DNA from: an uncultured Verrucomicrobiota bacterium
GTDB lineage: Bacteria; Verrucomicrobiota; Verrucomicrobiia; Methylacidiphilales; UBA1321
NCBI GenBank assembly: GCA_903863295.1
Contig: CAIPBM010000106.1
Location: 1 to 64,000 of the forward strand
Direction: 5' to 3'
Length of the DNA: 64,000 bases
Part shown: in pieces, positions 59,363 to 64,000 of the stretch
Position numbering within the stretch: position 1 is the stretch's first letter
Layout: each line of letters starts with the position of its first letter
Translations under genes and position numbers: made by a program
Notes under the pieces: model-generated
Told to the model about the DNA's origin: nothing
Databases searched by the model: none
Seen by the model: only the letters and a program-made list of their open reading frames with translations

Positions 59363-59412
59363 ATTGCCACGACCCGGCCCAAGCATGAATCCATAAGCGA
59401 GGATCAACCAGC

Positions 59413-62400
59413 ATGTCCAAGTTTTTCATCAACCGCCCGATCGTGGCCATGGTCATCTCGATCGTCATGGTCATCCTTGGCATCGTGTCCATGCTGGGAT
59501 TGCCCATCGCCCAGTTCCCGAACATCGCCGATCCGCTGGTGCAGGTGAAGGGAACCTACGTCGGTGCCGATGCAACCACCGTCGCCCAGTCGGTCGCGAC
59601 CCCCATCGAGCAACAGATGAGCGGTGTGGACAACATGAATTACATGTATTCCACCAGCGCCAACAACGGCAGTATGACACTGACGGTCGACTTCAACGTC
59701 AAGACCGACCCGAATACCGACCTGATCCTTTCCCAGTTGCGCCAGGCCCAGTCCGCTTCCCAGATGCCGCAGGCGGTCACAGCCTCCGGTATCACCGTCA
59801 TGAAGGCGAATAGCGCCCCGCTCATTCTCTTCACCCTCTTCTCGCCCAAGGGCACCTATGATGCGAACTTCCTCGCCAATTACGCCTACATCAATCTCAA
59901 TTACCAACTGACCCGCATCCCCGGTATTGCCAGCGTAACGATCTACGGCGCCGCCCAATACGCCATGCGTATCTGGGTCAACCCGAATCAACTGGCGACG
60001 CTCGGCATCACGGTCACGGACGTGATCAAGGCCGTCCAGACGCAGAACAACGTCAATCCCGCCGGCCAGATCGGCGGTGAACCGGTACCTCCCGGCCAGG
60101 CCTTTACTTACACGGTCCGTACACAGGGATACCTGACCTCGCCGGAACAATTCGCCCAGATCGTCGTCCGGGCCAACCCGGATGGATCGGTCGTCCGGCT
60201 CAAGGATGTCGGTCGGGTGGAATTGGGCACGCAATCATACAATATTATCGGACGGTTCAACGGCACCCCTGCCGCCATCATCGCGGTCTATCAACTGCCC
60301 GATACGAACGCCCTCCAGACGGTTGAAGGCGCCAAGAAATTGATGGCAGACGCCAAGAAGAATTTCCCTCCGGACATGGATTATAAGGTTTCGCTCGATA
60401 CCACCAAGGCGGTCACGGCGGGCATGAAGGAAATCGTCAAGACGCTGTTTGAAGCGCTCGCGCTCGTCGTTCTCGTCGTCTTTATCTTCCTCCAAGGCTG
60501 GCGCGCCACCTTGATTCCGCTTCTTGCCGTGCCGGTTTCGTTGGTTGGAACGTTTGCGGTCTTCCCCTTGTTCGGTTTCTCGATCAACACCCTCTCGCTC
60601 TTCGGCCTCGTCCTCGCCATCGGTCTGGTCGTGGACGACGCCATCGTAGTGGTGGAAGCCGTCGAACTCCACATCGAGGAAGGATTGTCGCCGAAAGACG
60701 CGGCTTTCAAGGCAATGGAACAGGTCACCAGCCCGGTCGTTGGTATTGCGCTGATCCTCACCGCGGTCTTTGTCCCCACAGCCTTTATTCCGGGCATCAC
60801 CGGGCTGCTCTATCAACAGTTCGCTCTAACCATCGCCATCTCGGTCCTGATCTCGGCCTTTAACGCCTTGACCCTCAGCCCCGCCCTTTGCGCGCTGCTG
60901 CTCAAGCCCAAGACCGAAGCGAAGGGGCTGCTCTCCGGTTTCTTTGGCTGGTTCAACCGCGTGTTCGGCAGTGTGACCAACGGCTATGTCAATTTCAGTG
61001 CGGTTTTGATTCGTCGCTCAATCATGTCTCTTCTGTTTCTGGCCCTCTTGGCCGGACTCGGCGGTTACTACGGCGAACACCTGCCCTCCAGCTTCCTGCC
61101 GGATGAGGACCAGGGTTACATTTATGGCTCCTTGCAGCTTCCCAACGCATCCTCTCTCCAGCGCACCTCGGAAGCCGCCAAGGAAGTCGAGAAAATCATC
61201 CTGGGCACGCCGGGCGTCGAGTATTGCACCACGGTTGTCGGCTTTAACATGGTGAGTGGCGTTCAGGATACCTACAACGCCTTCTTCTTCATCACGCTCA
61301 AGGACTGGGACAAACGCACCGATCCCCGCGAGTCCTACACCAATATCAAGAAGATCCTGAACCTGAAACTCTATCCGATCCCCGAAGGTACCGGATTCGT
61401 CTTCCCGCCACCCGCGATTCCCGGCGTCGGCACGGCGGGCGGCTTTACCATGGTGCTGGAAGACCGCGCCGGAAACGGTTCTGATTTCCTCAACCAGAAT
61501 GTGAACGCCTTCATGGCGGAAGCAATCAAGCGTCCGGAGCTCGATCCGAAGAAAGGTGGCCGTGTGACGACCACTGCGCTGCCCATCGTACCTCAGGTCG
61601 GGGTTAACATGGATCGCGACAAAGTGCTGAAATTGAAGGTCAACCTGGGCGATGCCTACCAGACGCTGCAGTGCTTCATGGGCGGGGTCCTGGTGAATTA
61701 TTTCAATCTGTTTGGCCTGCAATGGCAGACCTATGTGGAAGCCGAGGGGGCCTACCGCACCGTGCCGGAAAATATCGGCCAGTTCTATGTCCGTAACAGT
61801 GAAGGACAGGCCGTTCCGATGTCGACACTCACCTCCATCGATCACCAGAAGACCGGCCCGGAATTCATCATGCGCTACAATCTTTACCAATGTGCGCAGT
61901 TGAACGGCAGCCCCGCCGTTGGCTACAGCTCCGGCCAGGCCACGGCGGCATTGGAAGATGTCTTCCGCAAGACCCAGCCCCAGGGCATGGGCTTCGATTA
62001 CATGGGCATGTCCTTCCAGGAACAGGTTGCCGCCAATGGCGTTTCGCCGTTGGTGATCTTTGCGCTTTCGCTGCTCTTTGTCTTCCTCATCCTCGCGGCG
62101 CTCTATGAAAGCTGGTCGCTGCCATTCAGCGTGCTCCTGGCCACGCCGGTGGCGGTCTTCGGTGCCTTCCTCACGCTCCATTTGCGCGGGATGGATAACG
62201 ACGTTTACGCCCAGATCGGTCTCGTCATGCTCATCGGTCTCGCGGCTAAGAACGCGATTCTGATCGTCGAGTTCGCCCGCATGCAACTCGAAGAAGGCAA
62301 GGGCAAGAAGACGATCGCCGAGGCCGCCCTCGAAGGCGCACGCCTCCGTCTGCGCCCGATCTTGATGACCTCCTTCGCCTTCATCCTCGGTTGCGTACCG

Positions 62401-62598
62401 CTCTGGTTCGCTAGCGGCTCAGGCGCAATTTCACGTCAGGTTCTCGGCAGCGCGGTCATTGGTGGGATGCTCGCTTCCTCCGCAGTTGCGATCTTCCTCG
62501 TTCCCGTGACCTTCTATGTCGTGGAAAAGCTCTCCGCGAAGAAGCACGAGGAAACGGTCACTCCTGAGCCGCCCCAGCCGGAAGAGCCCGCGGCTTAA
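59413..62598 (+). CDS. RND multidrug efflux pump, AcrB/MexB-like (HAE-1)
   Basis: 1061 residues, twelve membrane helices. N-terminus MSKFFINRPIVAMVISIVMV is the HAE-1 signature. The proton-relay Asp pair (GLVVDDAIVVVEAVE near 405) and Lys (IGLAAKNAILIVEFA near 945) are present, as are SSFLPDEDQGY and the docking-domain loops. It extrudes hydrophobic drugs, bile salts or lipids by proton antiport. It is closer to AcrB than to the paired MdtB/C pumps in this window, so the two systems are not recent duplicates. Confidence 0.96.
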   Translation: MSKFFINRPIVAMVISIVMVILGIVSMLGLPIAQFPNIADPLVQVKGTYVGADATTVAQSVATPIEQQMSGVDNMNYMYSTSANNGSMTLTVDFNVKTDPNTDLILSQLRQAQSASQMPQAVTASGITVMKANSAPLILFTLFSPKGTYDANFLANYAYINLNYQLTRIPGIASVTIYGAAQYAMRIWVNPNQLATLGITVTDVIKAVQTQNNVNPAGQIGGEPVPPGQAFTYTVRTQGYLTSPEQFAQIVVRANPDGSVVRLKDVGRVELGTQSYNIIGRFNGTPAAIIAVYQLPDTNALQTVEGAKKLMADAKKNFPPDMDYKVSLDTTKAVTAGMKEIVKTLFEALALVVLVVFIFLQGWRATLIPLLAVPVSLVGTFAVFPLFGFSINTLSLFGLVLAIGLVVDDAIVVVEAVELHIEEGLSPKDAAFKAMEQVTSPVVGIALILTAVFVPTAFIPGITGLLYQQFALTIAISVLISAFNALTLSPALCALLLKPKTEAKGLLSGFFGWFNRVFGSVTNGYVNFSAVLIRRSIMSLLFLALLAGLGGYYGEHLPSSFLPDEDQGYIYGSLQLPNASSLQRTSEAAKEVEKIILGTPGVEYCTTVVGFNMVSGVQDTYNAFFFITLKDWDKRTDPRESYTNIKKILNLKLYPIPEGTGFVFPPPAIPGVGTAGGFTMVLEDRAGNGSDFLNQNVNAFMAEAIKRPELDPKKGGRVTTTALPIVPQVGVNMDRDKVLKLKVNLGDAYQTLQCFMGGVLVNYFNLFGLQWQTYVEAEGAYRTVPENIGQFYVRNSEGQAVPMSTLTSIDHQKTGPEFIMRYNLYQCAQLNGSPAVGYSSGQATAALEDVFRKTQPQGMGFDYMGMSFQEQVAANGVSPLVIFALSLLFVFLILAALYESWSLPFSVLLATPVAVFGAFLTLHLRGMDNDVYAQIGLVMLIGLAAKNAILIVEFARMQLEEGKGKKTIAEAALEGARLRLRPILMTSFAFILGCVPLWFASGSGAISRQVLGSAVIGGMLASSAVAIFLVPVTFYVVEKLSAKKHEETVTPEPPQPEEPAA

Positions 62599-62627
62599 TC
62601 AGCGCATCGCATCGATTCCAGACGGTG

Positions 62628-62652
62628 GCCCGGGCTACTTCGGTGCCCGGGC
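62628..62652. other. Strong GC hairpin between convergent pump and lpxA
   Basis: GCCCGGGC at 62628-62635 and 62645-62652 are reverse complements around TACTTCGGT. There is no T-run, so an intrinsic terminator is not supported, though it may slow or protect the ends of the convergent transcripts. Confidence 0.55.
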
Positions 62653-62690
62653 GCGAAGCGCGCAAGAGCTTGAGCATTCCGACGCCAGTT

Positions 62691-63494
62691 TTAACTTCCG
62701 GCCAAAGGCTCCGGCCGGATGACCCCGCGCTGGGTGGTCTTGAGGAATTCCGTGAGATATTTCACGTAGATATTCCCCGCGTCCTCGGTGGCTTCGATTT
62801 TCTCGACCGCCTGGGAAAAATTGAGGGTCTTGTCGGCAAGGATGCGGTAAGCGCGGCGGAGCGCCTTGATATCGACCTCCGCAAAACCGCGCCGTTCCAG
62901 CCCGACGTGATTCACGCCGCGCAGGCTGGCGGGATTGCCATCAGCCACGAGAAAAGGCGGCACGTCCTGCACAATCTTGGTGCAACCACCGATAATCGAG
63001 TGGGCACCAATCCGGCAAAATTGATGCACAGCGGAGAGCCCGCTGATCACCGCGCTATCGCCCACGGTGACGTGGCCCGCCAGCGTGGCGTTATTGGAAA
63101 AGATGGTCTTGTGGCCCACGCGACAGTTATGCGCGATGTGCGAGTAGGAAAGGAAAAGGTTGTCGTCGCCGATGATGGTTTTCTCATTGGGCCCGGTACC
63201 ACGATGCACGGTGGAGAACTCGCGAAAGACATTTCCTGAACCGATTTCGAGGAGAGTCGGTTCCTCCGTATATTTCAGATCCTGGGTCTTGAAGCCAATC
63301 GCGGCATAGGGAAAGAAATCGTTGCGGGGACCGATTTTGCTCGGGCCTTCCAGCGTGGCGTGATGACCCACTTTGCAACCTTCGCCCAGTTCGACTTCTG
63401 CACCAATGATGGCGTAAGGCCCGATATGGACACCGGCGCCGAGGCGGGCCTTGGGATCGACAATGGCGGTTGGATGGATGATGGAATCGGACAT
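62691..63494 (-). CDS. lpxA: Acyl-ACP--UDP-N-acetylglucosamine O-acyltransferase
   Basis: 267 residues from ATG at 63494, starting MSDSIIHPTAIVDPKARLG. Hexapeptide left-handed beta-helix repeats run to about 190 (VHIGPYAIIG, NVFREFSTVHRGT, VTVGDSAVISGLSAVHQF), and the catalytic His lies in SYSHIAHNCRVG near 122. The C-terminal helices (GVNHVGLERRGF, RAYRILAD) are those of LpxA, not LpxD. It performs the first step of lipid A synthesis. Downstream of fabZ on the same strand, as is common. Confidence 0.97.
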   Translation of the reverse strand: MSDSIIHPTAIVDPKARLGAGVHIGPYAIIGAEVELGEGCKVGHHATLEGPSKIGPRNDFFPYAAIGFKTQDLKYTEEPTLLEIGSGNVFREFSTVHRGTGPNEKTIIGDDNLFLSYSHIAHNCRVGHKTIFSNNATLAGHVTVGDSAVISGLSAVHQFCRIGAHSIIGGCTKIVQDVPPFLVADGNPASLRGVNHVGLERRGFAEVDIKALRRAYRILADKTLNFSQAVEKIEATEDAGNIYVKYLTEFLKTTQRGVIRPEPLAGS

Positions 63495-63624
63495 GGCGGA
63501 AACGTCCATATTAACGGGAGTCGTGAAAGCCCGCACGAATTATCTTTGTGGGAAGATGGCAATGAAATGGCCCGGCAAGCGCGCTTCCCAATAGAGTTTG
63601 GAACGAGGCCGACAAGAAGACGAA

Positions 63625-64000
63625 TCAGGCATCGATGATGCCAAACATCAACTCGGCCTCGGAGACGATCTCATTCTTCACGCGGCAGACTCCGGCAGCA
63701 CGGGCGATCTTGCCGCGCGACTTGGTCAGTTCCACTTCGATGATAAGGGTATCGCCGGGCAGGACGGGCTTGCGCCATTTCACTTTGTCGGCGCTCATGA
63801 AGTAGCCGATCTTGCCGCTCACACCGGTGGCGCGACTGAGGAGGATACTGGCCACCTGCGCCATGGCCTCGACCTGCAACACGCCGGGCATGACGGGATG
63901 GCCCGGGAAATGGCCGGGGAAGAACGGCTCGTTCATGGTGACGGCTTTTTGTCCGACCGCCTTGGTGTTGCCCTCGAAACCGAGAATCCGGTCGACGAGC
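63625..64000 (-). CDS. fabZ: FabZ-type 3-hydroxyacyl-ACP dehydratase domain (partial at window end)
   Basis: The frame is open to the window edge and reads LVDRILGFEGNTKAV, then NEPFFPGHFPGHPVMPG with the catalytic His and VEAMAQVASILL with the catalytic Glu, ending MFGIIDA. FabZ dehydrates 3-hydroxyacyl-ACP in fatty acid synthesis and neighbours lpxA in many genomes. The N-terminus is outside the window; in several lineages fabZ is fused to lpxC, so a bifunctional LpxC-FabZ protein is possible and cannot be tested here. Confidence 0.9.
   Translation of the reverse strand, partial: LVDRILGFEGNTKAVGQKAVTMNEPFFPGHFPGHPVMPGVLQVEAMAQVASILLSRATGVSGKIGYFMSADKVKWRKPVLPGDTLIIEVELTKSRGKIARAAGVCRVKNEIVSEAELMFGIIDA

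Overview
The window looks like chromosomal DNA from a diderm bacterium, most plausibly a Verrucomicrobiota (PVC group) member with moderately high GC. The evidence is mixed. Kdo/lipid A genes (kdsA, lpxA, fabZ) point to an LPS-bearing outer membrane. The plant/Chlamydia/Verrucomicrobia-type LL-diaminopimelate aminotransferase (dapL), hopanoid genes, a TMTC-like membrane/TPR protein and abundant intergenic palindromic repeats also fit. Lineage is inferred from protein families only; no rRNA is present.

Layout. 1-4850: the end of pyrH, then surface-glycan genes (GT9 heptosyltransferase-like, SDR epimerase/dehydratase, a large multi-membrane YfhO/GT-C-like protein, rfbF). 5230-13100: housekeeping genes gpmI, tatD-like and guaA, then hisD-hisB-hisH and a eukaryotic-type hisA. 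13190-18450: aquaporin, an ArsR-methyltransferase fusion, a SurA/PpiC-like lipoprotein and a second YfhO-like protein. 18470-24040: a beta-hydroxyacid dehydrogenase, then a SulP anion transporter with STAS and cyclic-nucleotide-binding domains, a CBS-like histidine kinase, a possible small membrane protein and a single-domain response regulator. 24030-30200: a sugar-utilisation cluster (ThuA-like, Gfo/Idh/MocA, AraC regulator, GH2 beta-galactosidase). 30220-35490: kdsA, yjdM, an ABC exporter pair, the TMTC-like TPR protein and tRNA-Asp(GUC). 35660-44390: aldo/keto reductase, dapL, an unknown conserved-looking protein, an Amt transporter, shc and an hpnG-like phosphorylase, and convergent ribD. 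43330-55035 (minus strand): one long apparent operon of ECF sigma factor, putative membrane anti-sigma, Spy/CpxP-like protein, RND adaptor, two RND pumps, outer-membrane factor and ribD. 55390-64000: a second aldo/keto reductase, a PAP2 phosphatase, a DUF4410-like lipoprotein, a second RND adaptor/pump pair, lpxA and the fabZ end of a gene running off the window.

How the genes work together. The strongest candidates for a less-described system are (i) the ECF sigma/membrane protein/Spy-like triad heading an MdtABC-like efflux operon, which looks like an envelope-stress circuit, and (ii) the SulP-STAS-cNMP transporter next to a CBS-like histidine kinase and a lone receiver, which looks like an anion-transport signalling module. 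The other main structural theme is intergenic: two 28-bp-arm palindromic elements with related loops, two 'CACGGAGGCACGGAG' inverted-repeat elements, and AATCCTGTTAATCCTGTC-type repeats, all between genes. No CRISPR array, prophage or intact insertion sequence was seen.
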